The position numbers and the translations under genes were made by a program. A stretch of DNA of 64,000 nt from Pelagibacterium nitratireducens (GTDB taxonomy: Bacteria; Pseudomonadota; Alphaproteobacteria; Rhizobiales; Devosiaceae). The number at the start of each line of letters is the position of its first letter. The first letter of the stretch is position 1. The DNA lies in NCBI RefSeq assembly GCF_037044555.1, contig NZ_CP146275.1:496001-560000 (forward strand), written 5' to 3'. Shown here piece by piece: positions 7,470 to 16,801 of this stretch. Under the pieces are notes generated by a model. That model was not told the origin of the DNA. It did no database searches and saw only the letters and a program-made list of their open reading frames with translations.

Positions 7470-10400
7470 ATGTTTTTGACCCGCATCAGCGTCCGTCACC
7501 CGGTGTTTGCGACCATGGTCATGGTCGCGATCCTGGTTTTTGGCATCAACGCATTCCGGTCGATGCCGATCGAGCAGTATCCCGATGTCGATTTTCCGGT
7601 CGTCGCGGTTCTGACCCCCTATACGGGGGCTGCGCCCGAGGCCGTTGAGACCGAGATTTCCGAGGTGATCGAGGAAGCGGTCAATACGCTGTCGGGGATC
7701 GACACGGTGTCGTCGACATCGAGTTCGGGCCATTCGACGGTCATCGTGCAGTTCACGCTTGAAACCGACAGCATACAGGCCGCCCAGGAAGTGCGCGACC
7801 GGTTGGCGGCAGTGACGCTGCCCGACGGAGCCGATACGCCCCAGGTCCTGCGGTTTGATCCGACCGCAACGCCCATGGTGTCGCTGGCACTGAGCGGGGA
7901 AGGGCAGTCGTTGACTGATCTGACCCGGATCGCCAATGACATCGTTGCGCCTTCCATGACCAATGTCGAAGGGGTAGGCAGCGCGACAGTCGTCGGCTCC
8001 ACAGAAGAGCAGATCGATATCCTGATCGATCCCGACAGGCTCAATGCCTATGGCATCGGGGTCTCGGAAGTGGTTTCGGCCTTTGCCAGCGACAACATGA
8101 CAATTCCGTCCGGATCCGTGGATGACGGGCTTCTGGTCCAGACCGTGCAGCTCAACACCGAGCTTGATTCCATAAACGATTTTGCGTCCATCGTGGTGGC
8201 ACGGCAGGGCAGCCAGACTATCATGCTGGGTGATGTGGCCGAGATCGCGCGCGGTCAGTCCGAGCTTGACGGGCTGGCACTTCAGAACGGGGAACAGGCG
8301 CTGGCGATCAACATCTCCAGGGTCGATGGCGGCAATACCGTCGAGATTGCCCATGAGGTTCACGACCGGGTTTCCGAGCTCAACGCAGGCGGAATGCTTG
8401 AGGGTGCGCGGATCGAGGTGCTTCAGGACAGCGCCGAGCAGATCGAAGCCAATTATCACACGCTCGAATCCACGCTTTTGGAGGGCGCCCTGCTCGCCGT
8501 GGCTATTGTTTTTCTGTTCCTCAATTCGTGGCGGTCGACGGTGATCACCGGCATGACGCTGCCGATTTCGATCCTTGGAACGCTGGCAGTCATTTCCATG
8601 CTGGGGTTCTCGCTCAACATGATGACCATGCTGGCGCTGACGCTGTCGATCGGCATCCTGATCGATGATGCGATCGTTGTGCGTGAGAACATCACCCGGC
8701 ACCTGCACATGGGCAAGAGCCATTTCCAGGCGGCGCTCGATGGGACCAATGAGATCGGGCTGGCGGTGTTAGCAACAACTCTTTCGATCTGCGCGGTCTT
8801 TTTGCCGCTGGCCTTCATGGACGGGATCGTGGGGCAGTTCTTCCTGCAGTTCGGTGTGACCGTTGCGGTTGCCGTCTTGATCTCGCTGTTTGTCAGCTTC
8901 ACGCTCGACCCGATGATGTCGAGCGTCTGGTACGATCCGGACGCCCACCCAGGTGCCAGGCGCGGACCTTTGGGCCGGGCAATTGCAAAATTCGAGCACG
9001 GGTTCGAGGCGCTGGGTCGACGCTACAAGAAAGTGCTCGGCTGGAGTCTGCGCCATCGAGTGATGACCTTGATTGCGGCGTTGGGGATCTTTGTTTCGAG
9101 CTTTGCGCTGGTGCCTTTGGTGGGGTTCGAATTCATGCCGGTGAGCGACAGCAGCCTGATCAATATCGAGGTGGAAACTCCCATCGGATCGTCACAGGAC
9201 TATACGGCGATCAAGGCGCGGCAGGTCGATGCCATCGTGCGCGGCATTGACGGTGTCGAGAACACCTACACCAATGTCAATTCGGGCACGGCGAGCGGCG
9301 AGAATATGGCGGCCATCATCGTCAATTTGCTCGATCCGGGTGAACGCGAACTCTCTGACGTCGCGATCATCGAGGAGATCCGGCGCGCCACGGCAGTAGT
9401 GCCGGGAATCGCATTGACGGCCAGTGCCGGCGGCGGGCTGGGGGCTGGCGGTGCCCCGATCACGCTCAATCTGCGCGGCGGCGATCTCGAGGGCCTGACC
9501 GAGGGTGCGCGAATGGTTGCCAATGCGGTGGCCAGTGTGCCCGGTGCTATCGACGTCAAGATGAGCACGCAACAGGCCCAGCCCATGCTCGATATCGTGA
9601 TGGATCGGCAGGCGGCGAGCGATCTGGGCATTTCGGCGCAGCAGGTGGGTTCGGCGATGCGGGTGATGATCGCGGGCGAAGTGGCCAGCGAATGGACCAA
9701 TGAGCGCAATGACCGTATCGACGTCATGGTGCGGCTGCCCCAGGAGTTGCGATCCGATATCGATGGGCTCTCCAAGCTGCCAATTGCCCAGCAGGCCAAT
9801 AGTGGCATGGCGATGTCGGTCACGCTCGGGCAGGTTGCAAACCTTGCTCGAACGCTGGGGCCGAGCGAGATCGAACGGCAGGCGCTGGCGCGCCAGATCA
9901 CGATCAGCGCCAATGTAGATGGCCGCGTGCTGGGCGATGTGATTGCCGATATCGATGTGGCGGTGGCGGCACTGGATTTGCCGGCGGGCGTTGCGATCGA
10001 GCAGGGCGGCGATGCCGAAATGCTGGCCGACACCACATCGAGCATGGGCGCGGCGCTGCTTCTTGCCGTTGTGTTCATCTATCTTGTTCTGGCCAGCCAG
10101 TTCGGCAGCTTTTTGCAGCCGATCGCCATCATGACTGCGTTGCCGCTCTCGCTAGTGGGTGTTTTGGTGGGGCTGATGGTGGGCGGATCGACGCTCAATA
10201 TGTATTCGATGATCGGGTTCATCATGCTGATGGGGCTGGTGGTGAAGAACGCCATCCTATTGGTCGACAACACCAATCAGCACGTCAGGGCCGGACTGCC
10301 ACTCAAGGAGGCCCTGATCGAGGCGGGCGGTACGCGGTTCCGACCCATCATCATGACCACGCTGGCCATGATCTTCGGCATGCTGCCGCTGGCGCTGGCG

Positions 10401-10586
10401 CTACATCCGGGAAGCGAGGCCAATGCGCCCATGGCGCATGCGGTGATTGGCGGGCTTATCAGTTCGACACTTCTGACATTGCTCGTCGTTCCGGTGATGC
10501 TGACCTATGTCGAAGGCTTCGGACGACGGGTGGGGCGATTCCTGCCCAAGGCGCCTGACGATCAGGGGCATCCGGCGATGCTTTGA
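7470..10586 (+). CDS. RND efflux pump, HAE-1 (AcrB/MdtB-like) family
   Basis: Inner-membrane proton-driven drug or metabolite exporter, 1038 residues, full length for the family. It has the family start MFLTRISVRHPVFATM, the two-fold arrangement of 12 membrane segments with two large periplasmic loops, and the proton-relay aspartate pair in SIGILIDDAIVVREN near residue 398. The second membrane block begins near residue 850 (LLLAVVFIYLVLASQFGS) and has MGLVVKNAILLVD. It is co-transcribed with the adaptor. Drug specificity is not readable; induction through the divergent two-component system is likely. Confidence 0.95.
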   Translation: MFLTRISVRHPVFATMVMVAILVFGINAFRSMPIEQYPDVDFPVVAVLTPYTGAAPEAVETEISEVIEEAVNTLSGIDTVSSTSSSGHSTVIVQFTLETDSIQAAQEVRDRLAAVTLPDGADTPQVLRFDPTATPMVSLALSGEGQSLTDLTRIANDIVAPSMTNVEGVGSATVVGSTEEQIDILIDPDRLNAYGIGVSEVVSAFASDNMTIPSGSVDDGLLVQTVQLNTELDSINDFASIVVARQGSQTIMLGDVAEIARGQSELDGLALQNGEQALAINISRVDGGNTVEIAHEVHDRVSELNAGGMLEGARIEVLQDSAEQIEANYHTLESTLLEGALLAVAIVFLFLNSWRSTVITGMTLPISILGTLAVISMLGFSLNMMTMLALTLSIGILIDDAIVVRENITRHLHMGKSHFQAALDGTNEIGLAVLATTLSICAVFLPLAFMDGIVGQFFLQFGVTVAVAVLISLFVSFTLDPMMSSVWYDPDAHPGARRGPLGRAIAKFEHGFEALGRRYKKVLGWSLRHRVMTLIAALGIFVSSFALVPLVGFEFMPVSDSSLINIEVETPIGSSQDYTAIKARQVDAIVRGIDGVENTYTNVNSGTASGENMAAIIVNLLDPGERELSDVAIIEEIRRATAVVPGIALTASAGGGLGAGGAPITLNLRGGDLEGLTEGARMVANAVASVPGAIDVKMSTQQAQPMLDIVMDRQAASDLGISAQQVGSAMRVMIAGEVASEWTNERNDRIDVMVRLPQELRSDIDGLSKLPIAQQANSGMAMSVTLGQVANLARTLGPSEIERQALARQITISANVDGRVLGDVIADIDVAVAALDLPAGVAIEQGGDAEMLADTTSSMGAALLLAVVFIYLVLASQFGSFLQPIAIMTALPLSLVGVLVGLMVGGSTLNMYSMIGFIMLMGLVVKNAILLVDNTNQHVRAGLPLKEALIEAGGTRFRPIIMTTLAMIFGMLPLALALHPGSEANAPMAHAVIGGLISSTLLTLLVVPVMLTYVEGFGRRVGRFLPKAPDDQGHPAML

Positions 10587-10623
10587 GCAGGCAGATCGGG
10601 CGCCAAGCGCGTTCAGCGGCTGG

Positions 10624-10704
10624 TTGATTCGCTTCAATCGTTCGAAGTCTTTGTTGGATTGCGCGTCCGAACCGGACAAACGGTGCCCTTGTTAACGAGG
10701 CGTT
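10624..10704. repeat. Dispersed intergenic repeat, copy 1
   Basis: Between the RND pump and the CheT-like gene. Runs GATTCGCTTCAATC, then AGTCTTTGTTGG, GCGCGTCCGAACCG and ACGGTGCCC. It aligns base by base, with gaps, to the stretch at 31924-32003 and shares the 14-base block GCGCGTCCGAACCG with 52209-52222. The hairpin is poorly kept in this copy. Confidence 0.65.
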
Positions 10705-11058
10705 CTAGAAAAACTCGACTTCGCCTGAATTGGTGCGCGCGGCGATGCCCGAAAGGGACTCGTCGCGCAATTCGTCAAGGGTCAGGGTCGACCAGACGCC
10801 TTCGGCTGCCTGGGCATCACTGCCATCAGAGAGGTCAGCGATCTTGCGGGCAGCGTCGGCCATGTTGCGGCAGCGTTGTTCGATGCGGTCCTGCATCTGG
10901 AGGGCGACGACAATTTGGCGGATGGCGGTGGAACGGGCTGCGTTGCAATCGATCGAGGTGTCGCCGAGGGTGAGAAGGCTGGCGGTGATGCCATCAACCA
11001 TTTCCGCCGTCTGGCGAGCGGTTTCTTCCAGCTCTCTGGCCAGCTTGTGCAAGCTCAT
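10705..11058 (-). CDS. CheT/CheZ-like small chemotaxis protein
   Basis: Helical, coiled-coil-like protein of 117 residues, divergent from cheD. It carries QMQDRIEQRCRNM, in which Asp57 and Gln61 form the DxxxQ pair used by CheZ to strip phosphate from CheY; rhizobial CheT is a CheZ-like protein of similar size and location. It ends in an acidic-aromatic tail (GEVEFF) comparable to the CheY-binding C-terminus of CheZ. I start it at the ATG at 11058, preceded by GGGGG at 8 bases; a GTG at 11067 is the alternative. Its likely job is CheY-P dephosphorylation or modulation of CheR. The family call comes from motif, size and context, not from an alignment. Confidence 0.62.
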   Translation of the reverse strand: MSLHKLARELEETARQTAEMVDGITASLLTLGDTSIDCNAARSTAIRQIVVALQMQDRIEQRCRNMADAARKIADLSDGSDAQAAEGVWSTLTLDELRDESLSGIAARTNSGEVEFF

Positions 11059-11155
11059 GCACGGCACCCCCGATTCACAATCATGGCGATCATAATGGCA
11101 GACTTCTAAACCGATGCTTGCTATTTGGCGCTATCCGTAGTCATCGCCGGTTAGG

Positions 11156-11227
11156 GTTAGCAAATGGCTAACGAATGGCGCGATAGGGTCGGAAAAATTC
11201 AATGGGAAACCGGTTCGCGCCGGTTTT
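11156..11227. promoter_or_regulatory. Two small hairpins upstream of cheD
   Basis: In the roughly 215-base region between the divergent CheT-like and cheD genes: GTTAGC-N5-GCTAAC (11156-11172) and AAACCGG-N6-CCGGTTT (11207-11226), the latter followed by one more T. The first could be an operator; the second could be a leader hairpin of cheD. No function can be assigned. Confidence 0.3.
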
Positions 11228-11273
11228 GCAGAAAAGGTGCAGGGAAGCGGTCAATGCCGTTTGAATTATCTTG

Positions 11274-11843
11274 ATGCCCGATACTTTCACCCGTGGCGTG
11301 GTGACCACCGTTCACCAGGGCGATTGTGTAATTTCAAGCCAGCCGGATGCGACGTTTTCGACGATTTTGGGCTCGTGTATTTCGGCCTGCGTACGCGACA
11401 GGGTGGCGCAGGTGGGTGGTATGAATCATTTCCTTCTGGCCAGCCAGTCGGGGTCGTCCAAGGACAGGTTCGGGGAATCGGCGCGCTATGGCGCGTTCGC
11501 CATGGAACAGCTCATCAATATGGTCCTGACCAAGGGAACGGGGCGGAAAAGCAACCTCGAATTCAAGGTGTTCGGGGGCGGCAACATTCATGCGGGCATG
11601 CATGATGTGGGGATGAAAAATATCGAGTTCGTTCGCGAGTTCCTGGGCAATGAAGGCTATATCCTTTCAAGCCAGGACATGGGTGGCAGTTACGCCCGGC
11701 GGGTGATGTTCCAGCCCCATACGGGCCGGGCTTTCGTCAAGCGTCTCGATTCGACCGATAACGCCAAGCTGGTCCGCGAAGAGTTGGCGATTGCAAACCG
11801 CCAACCCGCCAAGCCTGTGCTCGACGATATCGAATTGTTCTAG
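11274..11843 (+). CDS. cheD: Chemoreceptor glutamine deamidase CheD
   Basis: Deamidates glutamines on methyl-accepting proteins, setting sites for CheR/CheB, 189 residues. The active-site cysteine lies in LGSCISACV (Cys35) and the histidine in GGMNHFLL (His52), a 17-residue spacing as in Thermotoga CheD. KVFGGGNIHAGMHDVG and SQDMGGSYARRVMF are also typical. A TTG at 11271 directly precedes the chosen ATG; neither has a good ribosome site. The C-terminus DDIELF resembles the tail of the divergent CheT-like protein. The cheR, cheB and cheY genes lie 4 kb downstream, separated by a transporter/regulator pair. Confidence 0.93.
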   Translation: MPDTFTRGVVTTVHQGDCVISSQPDATFSTILGSCISACVRDRVAQVGGMNHFLLASQSGSSKDRFGESARYGAFAMEQLINMVLTKGTGRKSNLEFKVFGGGNIHAGMHDVGMKNIEFVREFLGNEGYILSSQDMGGSYARRVMFQPHTGRAFVKRLDSTDNAKLVREELAIANRQPAKPVLDDIELF

Positions 11844-11876
11844 CACCAATCTGCATTCAGACTGGTCCGACGCCCG

Positions 11877-12737
11877 TCAGGCAAAGCGCCGGGCGAGGGC
11901 GACGCAGACAACGATGATGGTGGCGGCCGCCAGCATCGAGGCGGCGATGGGTTCGCCCAAGACAAGACCTGCAAGCGTCAGCCCAAAAAAGGGCTGGAGC
12001 AATTGGAGTTGTCCGACGCCGGCGATGCCGCCGAGCGCCAGACCGCGATACCAGAAGACAAAGCCGACCAGCATGGAAAACACCGAGACATAGGCCAGGC
12101 CGAGCCAGGCTGGGGAACCGATGGAATGCCATGAGTGCGGCAGGTTGGCGAGCGCCAGTGCGGCCATGAGCGGTGCCGACAGCACCAGAGCCCAGCAGAT
12201 GACCTGCCAGCCGCCCAGCCGCCGCGACAGCTTTGCGCCCTCGGCATAGCCCAAACCGCATACTATGATGGCCGCGACCATATAGAGGTCGCCGATTAGC
12301 GATCCCGCGCCGCCACCCGAGATGGCGAAGACGATCACGATGGCGCTGCCTAATCCCGAAAACAGCCAGAAGGCGGGGCGAGGGTTCTCGCCGCCGCGCA
12401 GGACGGCAAACGTTGCTGTGGCTAGTGGAAGCAGACCGATAAAGACAATGGAGCGTGCCGATGTGATGTGCTCGAGGGCCAGTGCCGTGAGCAGCGGAAA
12501 TCCGATAACCACGCCGACGGCGACGATGACCAGCGATAAGAGATCGGCGGGTCGGGGGCGGGGCTGACCGAGTGCCGCAAGGCAGGTTGCAGCAAGCAGT
12601 GCGGCAATGGCAGCGCGGGCCGAAGTGAGAAACAGCGGGGTGAAATCGGCGACTGCGACACGGGTGGCTGGGAGCGAGCCAGAGAAGATGACGACGCCGA
12701 GCAAACCGCTGCCCCAGCCCTTAAGAGATGATTTCAA
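11877..12737 (-). CDS. EamA/DMT-family transporter
   Basis: Ten-segment inner-membrane exporter of the drug/metabolite superfamily, 286 residues, with two EamA repeats (about 10-135 and 145-280) and the family ending LGEPIAASMLAAATIIV. The start is a TTG at 12737 with GGAAAGGG about 8 bases upstream. It is divergent from a MocR-type regulator and faces a perfect palindrome at 12806, so that regulator probably controls it; MocR/EamA pairs often handle amino acids or cofactors. The substrate is unknown. It is convergent with cheD, 33 bases apart. Confidence 0.9.
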   Translation of the reverse strand: MKSSLKGWGSGLLGVVIFSGSLPATRVAVADFTPLFLTSARAAIAALLAATCLAALGQPRPRPADLLSLVIVAVGVVIGFPLLTALALEHITSARSIVFIGLLPLATATFAVLRGGENPRPAFWLFSGLGSAIVIVFAISGGGAGSLIGDLYMVAAIIVCGLGYAEGAKLSRRLGGWQVICWALVLSAPLMAALALANLPHSWHSIGSPAWLGLAYVSVFSMLVGFVFWYRGLALGGIAGVGQLQLLQPFFGLTLAGLVLGEPIAASMLAAATIIVVCVALARRFA

Positions 12738-12805
12738 TTTACTCGGACCCTTTCCAATGAGCGCACGACGCTAGAGAGAAGGGGCTGGCCAGGACAGGCA
12801 CAGAT

Positions 12806-12831
12806 CAATACAATAATGAAAAATTGTATTG
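12806..12831. promoter_or_regulatory. Palindromic operator between eamA-type and mocR-type genes
   Basis: Perfect 9-base inverted repeat CAATACAAT (12806-12814), an 8-base spacer and ATTGTATTG (12823-12831). It is AT-rich in a GC-rich setting and lies just upstream of the regulator start, in the divergent promoter region. It is the obvious binding-site candidate for the adjacent MocR/GntR regulator, giving autoregulation plus control of the transporter. Confidence 0.7.
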
Positions 12832-12849
12832 ATAGGGGCGGGCATACAT

Positions 12850-14256
12850 TTGAATGTGATCGGGCAGATTGGCGGACGGACGGCGACTGTGATGCAGGTA
12901 ATCAGGGGGCGGGTGGCCAGCCGGGTGCTGGTGGCTGGCGACCGGTTGCCTTCGATCCGTGCGCTGGCCGCCGAGACGGGCGTTTCTCCCTCGACCGTGG
13001 TCGAGGCCTATGACCGGCTGGTGGCCGAAGGGGTTATCCGGGCGAGACGGGGCTCGGGGTTTTACGTTTGCGCGACGGCGCTGCCACCCCTGGCTTTGGC
13101 CCAGGAGATCGCGCCCAAGGAACGCGACATCGACCCATTCTGGGTGTCGCGGCAATCGCTTGACGCGGACCCCCAAGCGCTCAAGCCCGGTTGTGGCTGG
13201 CTGCCAGCGGACTGGATGCCCGCCGAGGCGATCCGCAAGGGCATGCGAGCCTTGGCCCGGAGCGGGGATGGCGCGCTTGTCGATTATGGTTCGACGCGCG
13301 GTTCGGTAGCGCTGCGGCGCATCATCAGCAGGCGACTGGCGGCAGACGGCGTGGAGACGGCGCCCGACCAGCTCTTGCTCACTGCGTCGGGGACCAGCGC
13401 CATCGATCTGGTGTGCCGTTTCGTGCTGCGGCCCGGCGATACGGTTGTGGTGGACGATCCGTGCTATTTCAATTTCCGGGCGCTGCTGCGCGCTCATCAG
13501 GTGAAAATCGTCGGGGTGCCCTATACGCCGAGCGGGCCCGATATCGAGCGTTTTGAGGCGGTTCTGGCCGCCGAGCGGCCAAAACTCTATGTCACCAACA
13601 ATGGCTTGCACAATCCGACGGGGGCGATGGTTTCGGCTCAAACCGCGCACAGGGTGCTGTCAGCCCTGACGGCCCATGACGTCACGATCATCGAAGACGA
13701 TATCTTTGCCGATTTTGCGCCCGAGCCGGTGCCGCATCTGGCGGGTCTGGACGGGTTGGATCGGGTGGTGCGCATCGGGAGCTTTTCAAAGACGGTTTCG
13801 GCTTCGTTGCGCTGCGGCTATATCGCGGCGCGCCCTGACTGGATCGAGGGGCTTATCGATCTCCAGATCGCCGCAGGGTTCGGCGGACCGAGCCCTGCGG
13901 CCACCGAAATCGTGGCCGGGGTTCTGGCCGGGGGCGGATATCGCCGCCATATCGAGGAGCTGCAGCGCAAGCTGGCGCGGGCGCAGGGCGAAACGGCGGT
14001 CGCGTTGGGGCAGATAGGGATCGAGCCGTGGATCTTGCCACGGGGCGGATTCAACCTTTGGGGGCAATTGCCCGATGGGGCGGATTCAGCGCAGGTGGCG
14101 CGAACGGCCCTGGTGGACGCCGTCATTGCGGCGCCGGGTAACGTCTACAGCGCGTCGGGGACCGCCGGGCGTTTCATGCGGTTCAATGTTGCGCAGTGCG
14201 GAGACCCGAAAATCTTCGCTGTGCTTGAAAAGGCGATACGGAGCCAGACGGGGTAA
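12850..14256 (+). CDS. MocR-type regulator (GntR DNA-binding domain plus aminotransferase domain)
   Basis: PLP-dependent transcription factor, 468 residues from the TTG at 12850, which has AGGGGCGGG 7 bases upstream; the TTG at 12829 would overlap the palindrome. The N-terminal winged helix (VLVAGDRLPSIRALAAETGVS, about residues 22-75) is followed by a class I aminotransferase fold with NNGLHNPTG near 255, the acidic IIEDDIF segment and a candidate PLP lysine in GSFSKTVSASLRCGYI near 315. It is divergent from the EamA transporter and shares the palindrome with it. The effector could be PLP or an amino compound; this is inferred from the family. Confidence 0.9.
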   Translation: MNVIGQIGGRTATVMQVIRGRVASRVLVAGDRLPSIRALAAETGVSPSTVVEAYDRLVAEGVIRARRGSGFYVCATALPPLALAQEIAPKERDIDPFWVSRQSLDADPQALKPGCGWLPADWMPAEAIRKGMRALARSGDGALVDYGSTRGSVALRRIISRRLAADGVETAPDQLLLTASGTSAIDLVCRFVLRPGDTVVVDDPCYFNFRALLRAHQVKIVGVPYTPSGPDIERFEAVLAAERPKLYVTNNGLHNPTGAMVSAQTAHRVLSALTAHDVTIIEDDIFADFAPEPVPHLAGLDGLDRVVRIGSFSKTVSASLRCGYIAARPDWIEGLIDLQIAAGFGGPSPAATEIVAGVLAGGGYRRHIEELQRKLARAQGETAVALGQIGIEPWILPRGGFNLWGQLPDGADSAQVARTALVDAVIAAPGNVYSASGTAGRFMRFNVAQCGDPKIFAVLEKAIRSQTG

Positions 14257-14326
14257 GGCGAAAACCTTCCCACAATCTTACCGCGAACGTGTCTCGCTCA
14301 CGAAGCGTTAACCATAGGCTTTTAGG

Positions 14327-15898
14327 GTGGCGCGACGCATTCTTTTTGTCGGCTGTCCATTGGCTCGAACCCGCCTCGTTACCGCATTGCTGGCGCTCTG
14401 GTCGGCGACCCTCGCGGTCTGCCTGTTTCTGGCTGTCAATTTTTCTTCTCTTTCATGGTGGCCGCTGGCGACTTCCGGGATCTGGGTGGTGGCGATTGCG
14501 GTGAGTTTTGCCGTCGCAATCCTGGCTGACCGAGCGCAGCGCCATGTGCTGTCGGCGTTGGGCGAGGCGGTGGGAAGCGGCCCGATCGGGAAAAGCCGTG
14601 AAATAGAGCATATGCGCGCCATCACCGCCAATCTGTGCCTGCGGCTCGAACGCGCCATGACCTATTGCACGGCATTCGAGACGCTTGCGCGGCCGGCCAT
14701 GCTGGTCGATGGACAGGGCGTTATCGTTAAGATGAGCGCCGGGCTGACGGCCCTGGCGCCCGAATGCGCCGAAACCGATACGGCTGCGGCTCTGTTGGGC
14801 GTTGCGGTCGCGCTTGGGGATGAACCTGCCAATTATGCCATATCGCTTTCCGGTCAGCGCCATATGGCAAACGTCAGCGCGCTCGCCCCGGACCGCTGGC
14901 TGATCGAGATCGACCGGCCGGGCCGGGTGGTTCCGGCTCACGTGCTCGACGAGATTGGGCAGGCGCTGGTCGGCGGGCATGTTGGCTACAGGATTGGCAC
15001 CGACATCGTCGAGGACGTGCCCGAGTTCGACCTGGTCAACGCAGGACTGGCAACGCTCGATGCGGCGGCGGTACGGCTCGATGCCCTGGCGCAGGGCACC
15101 CCGATCACACATGACGGCCGCAATGACGGCCTGGCGGCCCGGATCACCGGGCTGGCGCGGCAGATCGAAGGCATCGATTCAGAACGCCAAGCAGCGCTCG
15201 ATATGCACAGGCGAGCCCGCGAACGGCTCGAAAAGGTCGGCGCGCTTGTCGAAATCTGCCGCGAGGGGGCCCAAACCCTGACGCGGTCGGCCAATGATGC
15301 GCGCAACCATATGGAGACGGCGCGTGGTGAGATCGATGCCGGCCGGTTGCTGGCCGGGCGCAGCGCTGAAGGGACCAAAGGGATCAGGGCAGATGTCGAG
15401 ACCGCCATGTCGTCGGCCGAGGAGACTAGCCAGCGGGTGATGGCGGTGACCGGACTGGTGGGCAAGATCGACAAGCTGGTGGCGGGCATCGAAGAGGTGG
15501 CGTTCCGTACCAACCTTCTGGCGCTCAATGCCGCCGTTGAAGCAGCGCGGGCCGGGGAGAAGGGGGCGGGGTTTGCCGTGGTGGCAAGCGAAGTGCGCGA
15601 ACTGGCTCAGGTGAGCGCCAAAACCTCCAAGGAGATCAGGGCCTTGGTCAAGTCCGGGCTGGGCGAGGCGGATGCCGGAACGCAGGGGGCGCGGGCATTG
15701 GCGGAGACCATGGGTGCGGTTACAGCCCATTTACTGAATTTAAGTGAGGAGACGGCAATGATCGGGGCCAGTCTGGCAAGTGGGGACCAAGCGCTTGTGG
15801 CGGCGCGCGCCGATGTCGATCTGATCGGGGACAAGGCTAAACAACAGGCCGAGGCGCTTAATGCGCAGCCGGCGGGGCAATCTGCCGACAGAGCCTAG
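14327..15898 (+). CDS. Methyl-accepting chemotaxis protein
   Basis: Chemoreceptor of 523 residues and first gene of the mcp-cheR-cheB-cheY set. Two membrane segments close together at about 12-35 and 42-62 leave almost no periplasmic loop, so it probably senses an internal or membrane signal; residues 95-230 hold a PAS-like region without a clear ligand motif. The signalling tip is well conserved near 385-440 ([39 protein letters not shown]). There is no HAMP domain by eye and no C-terminal CheR-tethering pentapeptide. The start is a GTG with a poor ribosome site; a TTG at 14360 is an alternative. It resembles the internal receptor genes that open rhizobial che operons. Confidence 0.88.
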   Translation: MARRILFVGCPLARTRLVTALLALWSATLAVCLFLAVNFSSLSWWPLATSGIWVVAIAVSFAVAILADRAQRHVLSALGEAVGSGPIGKSREIEHMRAITANLCLRLERAMTYCTAFETLARPAMLVDGQGVIVKMSAGLTALAPECAETDTAAALLGVAVALGDEPANYAISLSGQRHMANVSALAPDRWLIEIDRPGRVVPAHVLDEIGQALVGGHVGYRIGTDIVEDVPEFDLVNAGLATLDAAAVRLDALAQGTPITHDGRNDGLAARITGLARQIEGIDSERQAALDMHRRARERLEKVGALVEICREGAQTLTRSANDARNHMETARGEIDAGRLLAGRSAEGTKGIRADVETAMSSAEETSQRVMAVTGLVGKIDKLVAGIEEVAFRTNLLALNAAVEAARAGEKGAGFAVVASEVRELAQVSAKTSKEIRALVKSGLGEADAGTQGARALAETMGAVTAHLLNLSEETAMIGASLASGDQALVAARADVDLIGDKAKQQAEALNAQPAGQSADRA

Positions 15899-15940
15899 CT
15901 TTTTCTGGGCGCAGGACGGCATCGGGGAGTCGGAACTTGT

Positions 15941-16801
15941 ATGGATACTGGTGAATTTCCGCTTAGCGAAAAAGAGTTTTCGCGAATCCGCGAGCGCGTC
16001 TATCGCGTGGCGGGGATTTCGCTTTCCGACGCCAAGCGCACGCTTGTGGTGTCGCGCCTGTCCAAGATCGTGCGCGGGCTCTCTTTGCCTGGGTTCGATG
16101 CCTATATCGATTTTCTCGAGATGCGGGGCCGGCCCGAGGACGATCAGGATTTCGTCAATGCACTGACCACCAATCTGACACGGTTCTTTCGCGAAGATCA
16201 CCATTTCGATCATCTTGTCAGCCACGTGGCGGCGCTGATCGCCAGGCCGCGGCGCATGACAAAGGGCGGCAAGCCCCGCCTGCGCATCTGGTCAGCGGGA
16301 TGTTCGACCGGGCAGGAGCCCTATACGATCGCGTTGAGCCTTCTGGCCGCATTTCCTGAACTCAAGCGCTGGGATTTCCGTATCTTGGCCACCGATATCG
16401 ATTCCAATGTCGTGGGCAAGGCGGCCAGAGGCATCTATCCGTCCACCGAACTCAACGGGCTTTCAGCGCAACGGGCGGCGCTTTTCGAAAAGGTCGAGAC
16501 GGGAGAAATCCGTATCCCGCGCGCCGCGCACGAGCTGGTCACCTTCAAGCTGCTCAACCTGATCGAGGCCTGGCCGGTCAGCGGTCCGTTTGACGCGATT
16601 TTCTGCAGGAATGTGGCAATTTATTTCGACAAGCCAACCCAAGGGATGCTGTTTGACCGGCTCGGTCAGGTACTGGCGCCTGACGGCTTTCTCTATATCG
16701 GCCACTCGGAAAACCTGCAGGCCGTTTCCAAGGGCTTCAAACTGGTCGGCAAGACTGTCTATCAACGCAAGGCAAATGCCGACGCAAAGGATGCAGCATG
16801 A
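15941..16801 (+). CDS. cheR: Chemotaxis protein methyltransferase CheR
   Basis: Methylates receptor glutamates with S-adenosylmethionine, 286 residues. It has the N-terminal helical domain (about 1-80), the SAM site RIWSAGCSTGQEPYTIAL (about 112-129) and the late CRNVAIYFDKPTQ and IGHSENL motifs. The ATG at 15941 has GGGGAG about 10 bases upstream and lies 42 bases after the receptor gene. It overlaps cheB by ATGA, so methylation and demethylation enzymes are made together. Confidence 0.95.
   Translation: MDTGEFPLSEKEFSRIRERVYRVAGISLSDAKRTLVVSRLSKIVRGLSLPGFDAYIDFLEMRGRPEDDQDFVNALTTNLTRFFREDHHFDHLVSHVAALIARPRRMTKGGKPRLRIWSAGCSTGQEPYTIALSLLAAFPELKRWDFRILATDIDSNVVGKAARGIYPSTELNGLSAQRAALFEKVETGEIRIPRAAHELVTFKLLNLIEAWPVSGPFDAIFCRNVAIYFDKPTQGMLFDRLGQVLAPDGFLYIGHSENLQAVSKGFKLVGKTVYQRKANADAKDAA

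Noticed and set aside
11845..11866. Hairpin ACCAATCTG-CATT-CAGACTGGT between cheD and the EamA gene
   Set aside because: One mismatch and no T-run on either strand; too weak to call a terminator.
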